DNA of 64,000 bases. It comes from Capsulimonas sp039928515 (GTDB lineage Bacteria; Armatimonadota; Armatimonadia; Armatimonadales; Capsulimonadaceae). Under the pieces are notes generated by a model. The model saw only the letters and a list, made by a program, of their open reading frames with translations. It did not search any database and was not told where the DNA came from. Of this stretch, positions 7,815-16,788 are shown one piece after another. Positions within the stretch are counted from its first letter, which is position 1. Every line of letters starts with the position of its first letter. The position numbers and the translations under genes are program-made. The DNA lies in assembly GCF_039928515.1 (NCBI RefSeq), contig NZ_JBDSSZ010000278.1, one strand, 5' to 3'.

Positions 7815-8750
7815 ATGAAATATTCGTCCCGGGCTGCGTTCACTCTTCTGGGCGCCGCCGCACTCTGCCTCGCGGCCGGTTCCGCGCTTGGTCGGCGTTC
7901 GCCAGACGCAAAATACAAAGCGTATCTGATGGCGTACTTCGGTCCCGAGGAAAAGCTCTTTTACGCCACCAGTCGTGATGCGCGCCATTGGACCGCTCTG
8001 AATGGCGGCAAGCCTGTGCTGGATCCCGGCGCGCGTCTGCGCGATCCTTATCTGGCCCGCGTGAACGGCGTTTTCCATCTGGTGCATACGAAGGCATGGG
8101 ACACCACGGAGATTTTTCACTGGTCTTCGACCGATCTGATCCACTGGGAGGGCCGTTCGTTCCCCGTCGTCTTGGCGGAACAGAAGCGCGCCTGGGCTCC
8201 CGAGTTTATCTATTCCCCGAAGGAAAAGCTATTCTATCTGTTCTGGGCCTCCGAGCAGAATGGGCATAACACGATCTATTACGTCACGACGAAGGACTGG
8301 ACGGATATCACCCCCGAGCGCGCAGCCGTGTACTACGATCTTGGGATACACGATATCGATATTGACATCGTCGAGCATAAGGGAATCTATTATGCGTTTC
8401 ACAAGCCCGGCGATGTGGACGATCACATGGGCAACCGTCTTACGACCTCGCGCAGCCTCAACCCCAAGATCGACCAATTCGGCAAAGAGGGGCTGGGGCA
8501 GGATATCTTTCCCGATGAGCCCAAGCCCATCGAAGGACCGGAAGCCGTCAAGCTGATCGGGCAAGACCGCTGGTATGTCTACGCCGACCCATTCCACAGT
8601 CCCATGGAAGCTTGGGAAACGACGGATTTCAAGCACTATTCCAAGATAGAAGTGTCGACACCGCCAGGGTCCAAGCACTGCAGCGTTGTGCCGATTACGG
8701 AAGACGAGCTCAGGCGATTGGAAGTGGCGTATCCATCGGTCGTGAAATAA
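7815..8750 (+). CDS. Secreted GH43-like five-bladed propeller glycosidase
   Basis: Signal peptide (MKYSSRAAFTLLGAAALCLA, cleavage near SALG). The body shows repeated blades of the GH43/GH62/GH32 superfamily: YATSRDARHW, the RDPYLARVNGVFHLVHT blade with a candidate catalytic Asp in RDPY, HWSSTDLIHW, WAPEFIYSP, and EGPEAVKL with a candidate catalytic Glu. These enzymes usually release arabinose, xylose or galactose from side chains. At 311 residues it is a single-domain member. It precedes the second GH27 gene by 36 bp, so the two are probably cotranscribed and act on the same galactose- or arabinose-containing polymer. The exact specificity is not readable. Confidence 0.75.
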   Translation: MKYSSRAAFTLLGAAALCLAAGSALGRRSPDAKYKAYLMAYFGPEEKLFYATSRDARHWTALNGGKPVLDPGARLRDPYLARVNGVFHLVHTKAWDTTEIFHWSSTDLIHWEGRSFPVVLAEQKRAWAPEFIYSPKEKLFYLFWASEQNGHNTIYYVTTKDWTDITPERAAVYYDLGIHDIDIDIVEHKGIYYAFHKPGDVDDHMGNRLTTSRSLNPKIDQFGKEGLGQDIFPDEPKPIEGPEAVKLIGQDRWYVYADPFHSPMEAWETTDFKHYSKIEVSTPPGSKHCSVVPITEDELRRLEVAYPSVVK

Positions 8751-8786
8751 ATACCAATACTGTCAATCCAAAGAAGGACGGGTAAT

Positions 8787-10121
8787 ATGCGCGGGTTACT
8801 TTTCGGGATACTGCTGCTGACGGCTTCTGTCGCCGGCCATGCCGCCAATGGGCCTAAAGAAGAGGTCGGGGCGAAGCCTTATATGGGCTGGAGTAGCTGG
8901 AGCCTGCAATCGACGAAAGTCTCGCCCTACGGCGGGAAGTGGCTGACGCAGAAGCATCTGACGGAGCAGTCCAACGCGCTGAAGAAAACCTTGCAGCCCT
9001 ACGGCTATAAGTACTTCAATATTGACTCGGGCTGGTCCGGCGGCTTTGACGCCTATGGCCGGCCCGCGCCGAATAAGAAGACGTTCCCGGGCGGCATGGC
9101 GGGGATGGCCAAGATCGTCCACGGCAACGGCCAGAAGCTGGGGATTTACTGGATCCCGGGTGTGGGGAGCGATGTCTACAAAGCCAACCCGCCGATCAAG
9201 GGGACAAAGTATCACGTCCGCGACATTGTCGCAAAGCCCCTTCGCCCGGGCAATGCGTTCGGCGCCTGGCACCTTAAAATCGATTATAAGAAGCCGGGAG
9301 CGCAGGCGTTTATCAACTCGATCGTCGAGCAGTTCGCTTCCTGGGGCGTCGATTTCCTCAAACTGGACGGCGTTTGCCCTGGTTCAGACAAAGATATTTC
9401 CTACTGCGACAACCGCGCCGATGTCGCCGCCTACTGGACCGCGATCCGCAAGTCGCCACGCCCGATCTGGATGACCGTTTCCTGGAAGATTTCGCCGACC
9501 CAGATCCCGTTCTGGCAGAACCATTCCCACGCCCGCCGGATCGATGACGACGTCGAGTCTTACAACGACAAGCTCGCCACCTGGTCTCAAATCCGCGCCC
9601 GCTTCACCGATGCCGCCGCCTGGGCCGGCCACACCGGCCGCGGCGGAAAAACCAATGGGGCGCCCCGCGCCGGCTGGAATGATCTTGACTCCCTCAACAT
9701 CGCCAACGGCTCTTTCGATGGCCTCACCAACGATGAAAAGCAAACCGCCGCTGCCTTCTGGGCGCTGCAGTGCGCCCCTCTCTACACCGGTGACGACCTG
9801 ACGAAACTCGACCCGTTCGGCCTGTCCATCCTGACCAACAAAAGCCTGATCGCCATCAACCAGGCCGGTTACGCCGCCAAAGAGATCCAGGGGGACGACG
9901 CTCCGATCTGGGCGATCAGCAATCCCGACGGCTCCTATTCCGTCGGCCTCTTCAATCTGAGCGACCTAAACACCGTCGTGACTCTGGACTTCTCCCAAAT
10001 GAAAAAGAACGGTGATTACGAAATCTGGGACTACTGGACCCAGTCCCTCATCGGCCACGTCAAAGACAGCTACCCTGTCCTCCTCGCCCCCCACGCCTGC
10101 TCACTGGTGCGGGTGAAGTGA
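8787..10121 (+). CDS. Secreted GH27 (alpha-galactosidase family) enzyme
   Basis: Signal peptide to about residue 20 (VAGHAAN). It aligns along its whole 444 residues with the catalytic part of the enzyme at 3510: MGWSSWSLQ, YFNIDSGW, DFLKLDG (nucleophile Asp), RRIDDDVES (acid/base Asp) and WNDLDSLNI. It lacks that paralogue's extra C-terminal domain and ends after the small GH27 beta domain (HACSLVRVK). AAGGACGGG precedes the ATG. It is downstream of the GH43-like gene in the same transcription unit. The pair of GH27 genes may act on different parts of one substrate, or one may be cell-associated and the other diffusible; this is inference. Confidence 0.87.
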   Translation: MRGLLFGILLLTASVAGHAANGPKEEVGAKPYMGWSSWSLQSTKVSPYGGKWLTQKHLTEQSNALKKTLQPYGYKYFNIDSGWSGGFDAYGRPAPNKKTFPGGMAGMAKIVHGNGQKLGIYWIPGVGSDVYKANPPIKGTKYHVRDIVAKPLRPGNAFGAWHLKIDYKKPGAQAFINSIVEQFASWGVDFLKLDGVCPGSDKDISYCDNRADVAAYWTAIRKSPRPIWMTVSWKISPTQIPFWQNHSHARRIDDDVESYNDKLATWSQIRARFTDAAAWAGHTGRGGKTNGAPRAGWNDLDSLNIANGSFDGLTNDEKQTAAAFWALQCAPLYTGDDLTKLDPFGLSILTNKSLIAINQAGYAAKEIQGDDAPIWAISNPDGSYSVGLFNLSDLNTVVTLDFSQMKKNGDYEIWDYWTQSLIGHVKDSYPVLLAPHACSLVRVK

Positions 10122-10143
10122 GGTGTCGTTCAATCATTCTCCC

Positions 10144-10314
10144 GCTCCGTTTCCCACAGCTGAAGCAGTGGGCTGATCAGGGGCAAGCCAGCTGAAGCAG
10201 GCTGTCAGATTAGGATCGGAGAAGATGGGCGTTCGCTACCATCCGAAATCTGGCAGTCGGCTTCAGCCGCCTTACCCCTGACTAGACCACTGCTTTAGCT
10301 GTGGGAAACGGAGC
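10144..10314. repeat. Long imperfect palindrome between convergent genes
   Basis: The left arm from 10144 (GCTCCGTTTCCCACAGCT) is the inverted match of the right arm ending at 10314 (AGCTGTGGGAAACGGAGC). With mismatches the arms continue inward through AGCAGTGG, TCAGGGG and GGCTGAAGC-type blocks nearly to the centre, giving a hairpin of about 171 nt with a small loop near 10230. It could serve as a bidirectional terminator for the convergent GH27 and pullulanase genes or be a MITE-like mobile palindrome. No second copy was found in this window. Confidence 0.75.
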
Positions 10315-10341
10315 CACCGATTTAACAAAACCAGGCACACC

Positions 10342-12561
10342 CTAATGACCATCTTCGTAAAGCACGTAGGCCGACAGTGGCTCTAGCGGCATTGAGACTG
10401 AGGAGACTTTTACGCCGTTAGGGTTTGCATGTTCGCCATCGACCGCTATTTTCCATGCGCCTGGGGGCAGCGTGATTTGAGAAGGCGTCAGGGCGCCGTG
10501 GAAGATGACGAGGGTTTTGCGCCAGTTATCGCTGCGAGGAACGCCGTCGAGGGTGAAGGCGATGGTTTGGGCGGGGACAGCGCTTTCCGGGAGGAAGGCG
10601 AGGGTGCGCTGGACATCTTCGGCGGAGGCGCAGCGGAAGGCGGGGTGGGCGCGCCGGATCGCAATCAGTTTTTTATAGTAATTGGAAACGTCGGCGAATT
10701 GGGCTCCATGTGTCCAGTCAAACTGATTGATGTCGTCGCCGCGATTGTAGGAGTTGGCCACACCGCTTTTGGTGCGACCCATTTCGACGCCGCCTTCCAG
10801 GATCGGGACGCCCTGACTGAGCAGGACTATGGCGCCGGCGAATTTGATGGCGTTCTTTTGCGTTGTGAGATCGGCGACGGGCAGCGTCTTCACCACTTTG
10901 TCCCAGTAGCTCATGTCGTCGTGGATCGAGACGTAGTTGATCGATTCCTGGGGTGAATTGGTGAATTCGGGTGAGCCGGTCATCGCCGTGCGCAGCGAAT
11001 CGAATGAAGCGTCGCCGCCGAGGGCGAAGCCGGCGCGGTCGCCGTTGAGGTCGCCGCGCAGTGTGTTTCGGAAGTTATCGTTGAACACGGCGACGCCCAG
11101 CCCTCGCTGCGCGCCCTTGCCGAAGCGGGTGGGGCCGCCGCCGGTCCATGGCTCGCCGTAGAGCAGCACATCCGGGCGGACCTGATGCAGACGCGCCGAG
11201 ATGGCGCGGACAGTTTCCGGGGCGAACATGCCAAGCAGATCGAACCGAAAGCCATCGATTTTGTACTCCCGCATCCAGTAAAGTAGGCTGTCGGTGACGA
11301 ACTTTCGCACCATCGGCCGCTCGTCGTCCATCGCGTTTCCCACCCCCGATTCGTTGAGCAAATCTCCCTGAAAGTTTGTGCGGAAGTAGTAATAGGGGAC
11401 GGTCGCCCAGAACGGCGACGCGTCGCCCGAGACGGGGACTGTATGGTTGTAGACTACATCCATCACCACGCCGATCTTTTCCTGCTGCAGCCCCGCAACC
11501 ATCGCCTTAATCTCTCGAATAACCTGGGCGGGATTGCCTGGGTTCGTCGCATAACGAGGCTCGGGGACATTGAATAAGTCGGTTTCATATCCCCAGTTGT
11601 AGCCGCCGGCGTGTTCAGGATTAATGCCCTGGAACGGCAGGATTTGGACATGCGTGACGCCGAGCATCTTCAGATATGCCAGGCCCGTCGGCGCGCTGTC
11701 GTTTGGGAGGTGTGTCCTCGGCGTCGTGACTCCCAGATATTTCCCGCGCAGGTTGGCAGGGACGCCGGAAGCGGGATTGACCGTAAAATCACGGACATGC
11801 ATTTCGTAGACGACGGCGTCGGTCGCTTTGCCCAGGCGCGGCCCTGCGTTCGAGCTCCATTCGGCCGGGTCCGTGCGCCTGAGGTCGATGACCATTGAAC
11901 GCTTCAGGTCCGCGCTCGCGGCGTGACCGTAAATGTCAGGCGTGGCGCGCTCCACTCCGTACGAGGTGAATCGATATTGATAGTAAACTTCGTTCAAATC
12001 CCCCGCGACGGCGGCCTTCCAAACGCCCGCTGCGCCCCGGATCATGGGAATGCGGCGCGCCACTTCGCCCTTTGCGCTCTTGAAAATTAGCACCTGCGCG
12101 GCGGACGCCACCGGGCTCCAGACTTTGAACGTCGTTTTTGAAGGAGTATATGCCGCCCCGAGATCGCTCTTGGAGTAGAAGTAAGCGGGTTCGGACAGCA
12201 CATCGCGTGCAACGATCGGACGCGCCGGCGCGTCTCCGAACTCTGCGGACATCGCGCCGGCGATCTGGCTGGACGTGACCGGACGGGCAAGCGTCAGCTG
12301 AATGCGGCGGCTCGGCGCGGCGGTCGGCTGACCTGCATCATCAATCGCTTCAATTCGAGAGACTGCGTCCGTCGTCGATCCGAGTTTCACGGTGATATGG
12401 CCCGCCATGGCCGCAGAGCTCATAGGACGATCCATCCAGAGATCGACTTTGTCGCTCGCGTCTAGAAATGCAGGAGGAGGAGTGTCCACGCCCTCGGCGC
12501 GCGCCGCGCCGGTAAGCGCATAAATGAGGACGAAAGTGGAGCAAATGTATCTTAGCTTCAT
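10342..12561 (-). CDS. Secreted type I pullulanase (GH13_14 type)
   Basis: Signal peptide MKLRYICSTFVLIYALTGAARA. An N-terminal beta-sandwich/CBM48-like part precedes the GH13 barrel. The family-specific YNWGYETDLFNVPE segment identifies type I pullulanases. GFRFDLLGM carries the nucleophile Asp, LLYGEPWTGG the acid/base Glu, and YVSIHDD the transition-state Asp. The enzyme debranches alpha-1,6 linkages in pullulan, amylopectin or limit dextrins. At 739 residues it matches the usual size. It is last in a minus-strand starch operon (pseudopilin, lipoprotein, amylase, transporter, pullulanase), separated from the transporter gene by a strong hairpin (12609-12639) that may lower its expression. 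Confidence 0.9.
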   Translation of the reverse strand: MKLRYICSTFVLIYALTGAARAEGVDTPPPAFLDASDKVDLWMDRPMSSAAMAGHITVKLGSTTDAVSRIEAIDDAGQPTAAPSRRIQLTLARPVTSSQIAGAMSAEFGDAPARPIVARDVLSEPAYFYSKSDLGAAYTPSKTTFKVWSPVASAAQVLIFKSAKGEVARRIPMIRGAAGVWKAAVAGDLNEVYYQYRFTSYGVERATPDIYGHAASADLKRSMVIDLRRTDPAEWSSNAGPRLGKATDAVVYEMHVRDFTVNPASGVPANLRGKYLGVTTPRTHLPNDSAPTGLAYLKMLGVTHVQILPFQGINPEHAGGYNWGYETDLFNVPEPRYATNPGNPAQVIREIKAMVAGLQQEKIGVVMDVVYNHTVPVSGDASPFWATVPYYYFRTNFQGDLLNESGVGNAMDDERPMVRKFVTDSLLYWMREYKIDGFRFDLLGMFAPETVRAISARLHQVRPDVLLYGEPWTGGGPTRFGKGAQRGLGVAVFNDNFRNTLRGDLNGDRAGFALGGDASFDSLRTAMTGSPEFTNSPQESINYVSIHDDMSYWDKVVKTLPVADLTTQKNAIKFAGAIVLLSQGVPILEGGVEMGRTKSGVANSYNRGDDINQFDWTHGAQFADVSNYYKKLIAIRRAHPAFRCASAEDVQRTLAFLPESAVPAQTIAFTLDGVPRSDNWRKTLVIFHGALTPSQITLPPGAWKIAVDGEHANPNGVKVSSVSMPLEPLSAYVLYEDGH

Positions 12562-12608
12562 GTTGATCTTTACTAACGCGATGTCGAATGGTCGAAAACA
12601 TATCGAAT

Positions 12609-12639
12609 GCGCCCCTTGCTCTCGCAGAGCAAGGGGCGC
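12609..12639 (-). terminator. Intercistronic hairpin between transporter and pullulanase genes
   Basis: 14-bp perfect stem with a 3-nt loop and no T tract on the transcribed strand; more likely an mRNA 3'-end stabiliser or attenuator than a full stop. Confidence 0.6.
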
Positions 12640-12669
12640 AGGTTGTCGTGAGCAGAGTTTTCCGTCGCG

Positions 12670-14037
12670 CTAGAGCGCAGGCTCCAAATCGCTCACCGGC
12701 GGCGCCTCCGTCACGCGGGTGGCGAGCAGTCCCGCGATGAGAAGACAAATGCTTCCCAGGGTCAGCGTCTTGATCGGATCGCTGTGAAAGACCGATTTGA
12801 TGATCATCGGCATAAACAGCGAGTAGACGATCTGCGGGATGACGATGAAGAAGTTGAAGATCCCCATATAAACGCCCATCCGTTCCCGTGGCAGCGCCAC
12901 GGAAAGAATGGCGTACGGCATGGCGAGGATCGACGCCCAGGCGATCCCGAAGGCGGCCATGGGGATCAGCAGCAGGGTGGGCGTGTGGATCAACGACACG
13001 CTCAGCAGACCGGCGCCGCCGAGGGCCAGCGCCAGGGCGTGCAGCTTGGGACGGCCGATGCGCGCCGTGATGGCCGGCAGCAAGGGGGCGACGACGAAGC
13101 AGACGATGGAGTACGCCGCCATGCAGACGCCTGCCCATTCGGTGGCGCGGTCGAAGAGCGCGGACTTGCTGTCGACTGCTCCAAAGACGTGTCGGGCAAC
13201 GCTCAGGGTAAAGAAGCCCCAGAAGCACGACAGGCCGAACCAGGTGGCGAACTGCACCGGGAAGAGCTGCTTCATTGTATGCGGCATGACCCGCAGCGCA
13301 TGCGCAATCTCCCGGGCGCCGGCGGCGACCCCGCCTGTCTCACGCTTGCGCCGCTCGAACTCGGCCAGGTTGGCCGGCGGATCTTCCGGAGTGCGCAGCA
13401 CGGTCCAAAGAATGGAGAGCAGGAAGGCCACGGCGCCGATCCGAAATGAATAGAGTACGGAGAGGGGAACGCCGTTAGCGGACTGCCCCGCCACGCCAAA
13501 GTGATTGAGCAGCCAGGGAAGAGCGTTCGCAAGGGTTGCGCCAAGGCCGATGAAGAAGCTCTGCATCAGGAACCCCGTGGCGCGCTGACGCACGGGAAGT
13601 TTATCTGCGACAAACGCCCGGAACGGCTCCATACTCACGTTGATGCTGGCGTCGAGGATCCAGAGCAGCACCGCCGCCACCCACAGCGCCGGTGACGACG
13701 GCATCACGAACAGAGCAATCGACGCAAAGATCGCGCCCAGCGTGAAGTATGGGCGACGGCGTCCGAACTTCGGACTCCAGGTCCGGTCACTCATGGCGCC
13801 AATGATCGGCTGGATCAGCAGGCCGGTGACCGGCCCGGCAAGACCCAAAATGGGGATCTTGTCTGGATCCGCGCCCAGCTTGACATAAATGGCCGCCATA
13901 TTCGCCATTTGCAAGCCCCAGCCAAACTGGATGCCCAGATAGCCGAAGTTCATGTCCCACAACTGCTGGAACCCGAGCGCCTTCTGCTCGGGTTCCGGCT
14001 GAGCCGTGTGAATATCGTCATTGATGATCGACGCCAT
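12670..14037 (-). CDS. MFS sugar transporter, SLC45/sucrose-maltose type
   Basis: About 12 hydrophobic segments. The N-terminal QFGWGLQMANMAAIYVKLGA segment, PIIGAMSDRTWSPKFGRRRPY (the MFS D-R-x-GRR loop) and absence of a binding protein fit the SLC45-like proton-coupled disaccharide transporters that import maltose or sucrose. The start is ATG 14037 (MASIINDD), preceded by AGGAT; the frame is open further upstream but overlaps the amylase gene end. It lies between extracellular amylase and pullulanase genes, so it most likely imports maltose or short maltodextrins released outside. Confidence 0.82.
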   Translation of the reverse strand: MASIINDDIHTAQPEPEQKALGFQQLWDMNFGYLGIQFGWGLQMANMAAIYVKLGADPDKIPILGLAGPVTGLLIQPIIGAMSDRTWSPKFGRRRPYFTLGAIFASIALFVMPSSPALWVAAVLLWILDASINVSMEPFRAFVADKLPVRQRATGFLMQSFFIGLGATLANALPWLLNHFGVAGQSANGVPLSVLYSFRIGAVAFLLSILWTVLRTPEDPPANLAEFERRKRETGGVAAGAREIAHALRVMPHTMKQLFPVQFATWFGLSCFWGFFTLSVARHVFGAVDSKSALFDRATEWAGVCMAAYSIVCFVVAPLLPAITARIGRPKLHALALALGGAGLLSVSLIHTPTLLLIPMAAFGIAWASILAMPYAILSVALPRERMGVYMGIFNFFIVIPQIVYSLFMPMIIKSVFHSDPIKTLTLGSICLLIAGLLATRVTEAPPVSDLEPAL

Positions 14038-14092
14038 ATCTGATCCTATCTTACTTTCCAGCGCCGGCCGGCGCTGATCTCCCCGTGGACGT

Positions 14093-15478
14093 CTATCGCC
14101 TCGGCGTGCGCCGCTCGAAAATCGCAAACTCTTTGGGCGCGAGCGTAAACTGTGTACTCACCGTATGAGTGCCGAAGCCAGTCTCGTCAAGTTTCACCTC
14201 TTTCCAGCCCGATCCCTCGGGAATCTGGACGGAGCCCTTTGCCTCGTTCGTCGAAAAATTGATCTCGATCAGCACTTCGGAGCCGCCGCCGGATCGCACG
14301 TAAGTCAGAACCTGCGCGGGCGTCGAGTTCGTAAGCCAGGTCAGCTCGCCTTGCCGGATCGCTTTGTTTTTACCATGAAATGCGATCAGTGATCGATAGA
14401 AACTCGGCATCTGCGGATCGCCGACGGTCCAATCGATCGCGCCATGGGGGTTCGTCTCCCCGGCGGCGTTTCCAATCTCCATGCCATTATAAATGAGCGG
14501 GACATCGGTATTGGTAAAATTGAAGACGGCGGCGGCGCGCGCTCCCGCCGGTCCGCCCTGGACATTCACATCGCGTGGAGAATCCCAGTTGTCCTGCATG
14601 GACATGTGCGTCATCTCGGCCGGATACTGATCTTTCTCATATTGCCATGCGGCCCGTACTCCAGCGGCGTCGGTCCCCGACTTCTTCAATGCATCGAAGA
14701 GCCGCCATGCATAGTCGAGTGAGAACGGCTTTAAAGCAAGATCCGGGGTCGCTTCTTCCCCCAGCAGCAGAACATCGGGCTTGGTTTGGCGCACTGCGTC
14801 GCCCATCTCCTGCCAGAAGTCCGCAGGGATGCGCCGGTTCGGGCCATCGGGATTATTGACGCAATCGAACCGAAATCCGTCGATCTTGTAATCCGTGATC
14901 CAGTAGCGCAGCATCCCGACCATATATTTTCGCAAATCGGGGTTAGCGTAATTGAGCTGGGCAACATCGCTATAGGTGAAGGCCATCTCGATCGTGGCGG
15001 GATTTTTCGCGTCGCCGTCGCTATGGACGTAAAACTCAGGATGCTCCGTGATCAGCGCATTGTCCCACGACGTATGGTTCAGCACCTCGTCGAGAAGAAT
15101 CTTGATCCCACGCTTGTGCGCCGCCGACACCAGCGCGCGCAGATCGTCGGGCGTTCCATAGCTGGGATTGACGGCGAAGTAATCATGGACGCTGTAAGGG
15201 CTGCCGACATTGGGATGGCCATTGTTAGAGATCGCGGAGGGAGTGATTGGCATCAGCCAGATCGTATTGACGCCGAGCTTTTTCAAACGGTCCAGTTGGG
15301 CAGTCACTCCTGGCAAGTCGCCTTTCGCAGAGAAGATGCTCGGGTAAATCGTGTAAATGACGGAATTCGTCGGCCAGGGTGGAGCAGGGGAAGCTGCCGT
15401 CGCAAGATGGGGCATGCAGGAAAAAGCTGTCAGACTCAGCAGCGTCGCCGCCGCTGCTTTTCGAAACCAACTGTTCAT
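14093..15478 (-). CDS. Secreted alpha-amylase family GH13 enzyme
   Basis: Signal peptide of about 30 residues (ending HLATAA). The barrel carries the four GH13 regions: DEVLNH, GFRFDCVNN (nucleophile Asp), LLLGEEAT (acid/base Glu) and QDNWDSPRD. In the last of these the usual NHD is replaced by QDNWD, as in some maltogenic or trehalose-related GH13 subfamilies, so the exact product pattern is uncertain. The protein is 461 residues and ends with the beta-sandwich C domain. It sits in the starch operon between the lipoprotein gene and the SLC45-like transporter and would supply linear maltodextrins for import. Confidence 0.85.
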   Translation of the reverse strand: MNSWFRKAAAATLLSLTAFSCMPHLATAASPAPPWPTNSVIYTIYPSIFSAKGDLPGVTAQLDRLKKLGVNTIWLMPITPSAISNNGHPNVGSPYSVHDYFAVNPSYGTPDDLRALVSAAHKRGIKILLDEVLNHTSWDNALITEHPEFYVHSDGDAKNPATIEMAFTYSDVAQLNYANPDLRKYMVGMLRYWITDYKIDGFRFDCVNNPDGPNRRIPADFWQEMGDAVRQTKPDVLLLGEEATPDLALKPFSLDYAWRLFDALKKSGTDAAGVRAAWQYEKDQYPAEMTHMSMQDNWDSPRDVNVQGGPAGARAAAVFNFTNTDVPLIYNGMEIGNAAGETNPHGAIDWTVGDPQMPSFYRSLIAFHGKNKAIRQGELTWLTNSTPAQVLTYVRSGGGSEVLIEINFSTNEAKGSVQIPEGSGWKEVKLDETGFGTHTVSTQFTLAPKEFAIFERRTPRR

Positions 15479-15549
15479 AAAATAAGGACTTTCCGGCGCT
15501 CGATCGAGCCGTCTTTGCTTCGGAGGGGCGGCGCTTATGGCGCTGCTAA

Positions 15550-15789
15550 TTAGCGAACCGCAGGCGCCGGAGCGCCGGCTGCCGAATTTTGGGCGCCAGG
15601 CATCGGCATGTTCTTTGCGGCTGCGGACTGCCGGGCGGCGTTTTCCTGGATCGACTGCTGCACTTGTGAGGGGGCCGCGCTCTGTGAGGCGCCGTCTTGA
15701 TTATTGCTGGCGCAGCCAGCCATCACCATGGCGGCCGCAAGCAGAACGACAGCCACTCGTTCTTTTCGCCGTAACGATTGTGTTTGCAT
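15550..15789 (-). CDS. Small Gln/Ala-rich lipoprotein paired with a DUF1559 pseudopilin
   Basis: 79 residues. A basic N-terminus, a hydrophobic stretch and VMAGC form a lipoprotein signal with lipidated Cys25. The mature part is short and disordered-looking, rich in Gln, Ala, Ser and Pro (SQVQQSIQENAARQSAAAK). I recognise no domain. It directly follows a DUF1559 gene, as do two similar small lipoproteins (31087, 55442), which share a lipobox, a Q-A-E/A-R-Q-S-A-like stretch and a proline-containing tail. This suggests a partner that anchors or pilots the pseudopilin; the function is inference only. Confidence 0.75.
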   Translation of the reverse strand: MQTQSLRRKERVAVVLLAAAMVMAGCASNNQDGASQSAAPSQVQQSIQENAARQSAAAKNMPMPGAQNSAAGAPAPAVR

Positions 15790-15808
15790 GGAAACCTTAT
15801 CAGGCGCA

Positions 15809-15838
15809 TGCGCTCACCGCCATCAGGAAGTGAGCGCA
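15809..15838 (-). other. Hairpin between pseudopilin and lipoprotein genes
   Basis: 9-bp perfect stem TGCGCTCAC/GTGAGCGCA with a 12-nt loop in the 64-nt gap. No T run follows, so it may adjust the ratio of the upstream and downstream products rather than terminate. A comparable hairpin lies in the same position at 31045-31076. Confidence 0.55.
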
Positions 15839-15853
15839 CAGCGCCAGTGAGCG

Positions 15854-16774
15854 TTAATTAATATTGAATGTCGCCGCGATTGTACCGTCCGCGCAATCCA
15901 CGGCTGCGGCTGTATTGCCGGGAGTTCCACAATTGCCGGAAGTACCGTTGGGGTAGCCGCCGGATACTTTGGAAGGCAGGAAGAATTTCGCATGACCGTC
16001 CGCCATGCAGTAGTTTGCCCCCTCATTGTGACGCCCTTTGGGAGTGAAGTCTGCCTTGCCGTCGGTGCTGGGGTCAGAGTTTCTGAGATAGCCGGTGGCG
16101 TACTGGACATGCGTGCCGTCGTTGGCGCCTCCGCCGAAGTGGCAGTTGTAGCCGACCATATCCCACTGACCACCGAGGCCACATCCTGCGACCGAGCCTC
16201 CGCCATACGATCCATCGCCGTTCCACGGACCGGAAGGTCCGCCGGCGGCGTTCGTATTCGGGTCAACGGTAATATCATAATAGCCGCTCTTGGTGACTTC
16301 GAATAGAAGGACTGTTTTGGCGGGCGAGGTAAACGCCGCCAAGCTCTGTCCGTCGCTATGAGTGCCGGTAGGGTCGTACACCGCGCAGTTTCTGTTGAAC
16401 CCAAACGATGAGGGTTTCCCTTTGCTGATTTCCGCCGAGGAATCGTCTGGACATCGGTACACGCCCGCGCTCTTGACGTAGGGATAAAGCTGGCTGGCCC
16501 ATCCCGATCCCAGTCCGGAATTGTTGGTTCCGCCAGCGCACTTTTCGTCATTGTCCTGTGAATACTGAATAGCTCCGAGCGCAAGCTGCTTTGTATTGGA
16601 TAGACAGGCGATGGCGCGCGCCTTTTCCCGGGCTTGAGCAAACACGGGGAAGAGAATGGCTGCGAGGATCGCGATGATAGCGATCACAACGAGAAGTTCA
16701 ATGAGCGTGAAGCCGCGCTGCGTTCTCGCCGATCCACTGGTTTTTGTCGTTTTTCCGAACTGATAGGATTGCAT
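15854..16774 (-). CDS. DUF1559 pseudopilin with H-X9-DG motif
   Basis: Begins MQSYQFGKTTKTSG, then a class III signal (RGFTLIELLVVIAII) and FPVFAQAREKARA. The leader of about 20 residues is longer than in the other copies. The C-terminal part has HNEGANYCMADG (H-X9-DG) and several cysteines (GGCGLGG-like AGCGLGGQW, NCHFGGG, GNCGTPG) that could form disulfides. It is the first gene behind a TTGACA-17-TAATAT promoter and a LacI operator (16789-16805) and leads the starch operon. A prepilin-peptidase substrate with unknown function; its induction with amylase and pullulanase suggests a role in starch contact or enzyme display. Confidence 0.88.
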   Translation of the reverse strand: MQSYQFGKTTKTSGSARTQRGFTLIELLVVIAIIAILAAILFPVFAQAREKARAIACLSNTKQLALGAIQYSQDNDEKCAGGTNNSGLGSGWASQLYPYVKSAGVYRCPDDSSAEISKGKPSSFGFNRNCAVYDPTGTHSDGQSLAAFTSPAKTVLLFEVTKSGYYDITVDPNTNAAGGPSGPWNGDGSYGGGSVAGCGLGGQWDMVGYNCHFGGGANDGTHVQYATGYLRNSDPSTDGKADFTPKGRHNEGANYCMADGHAKFFLPSKVSGGYPNGTSGNCGTPGNTAAAVDCADGTIAATFNIN

Positions 16775-16788
16775 CGTATTTTTCCTCC

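Noticed and set aside
12784..13453. Plus-strand frames of 180-221 codons opposite the SLC45-like transporter
   Set aside because: Low-complexity shadows of a membrane-protein gene with no start signals.
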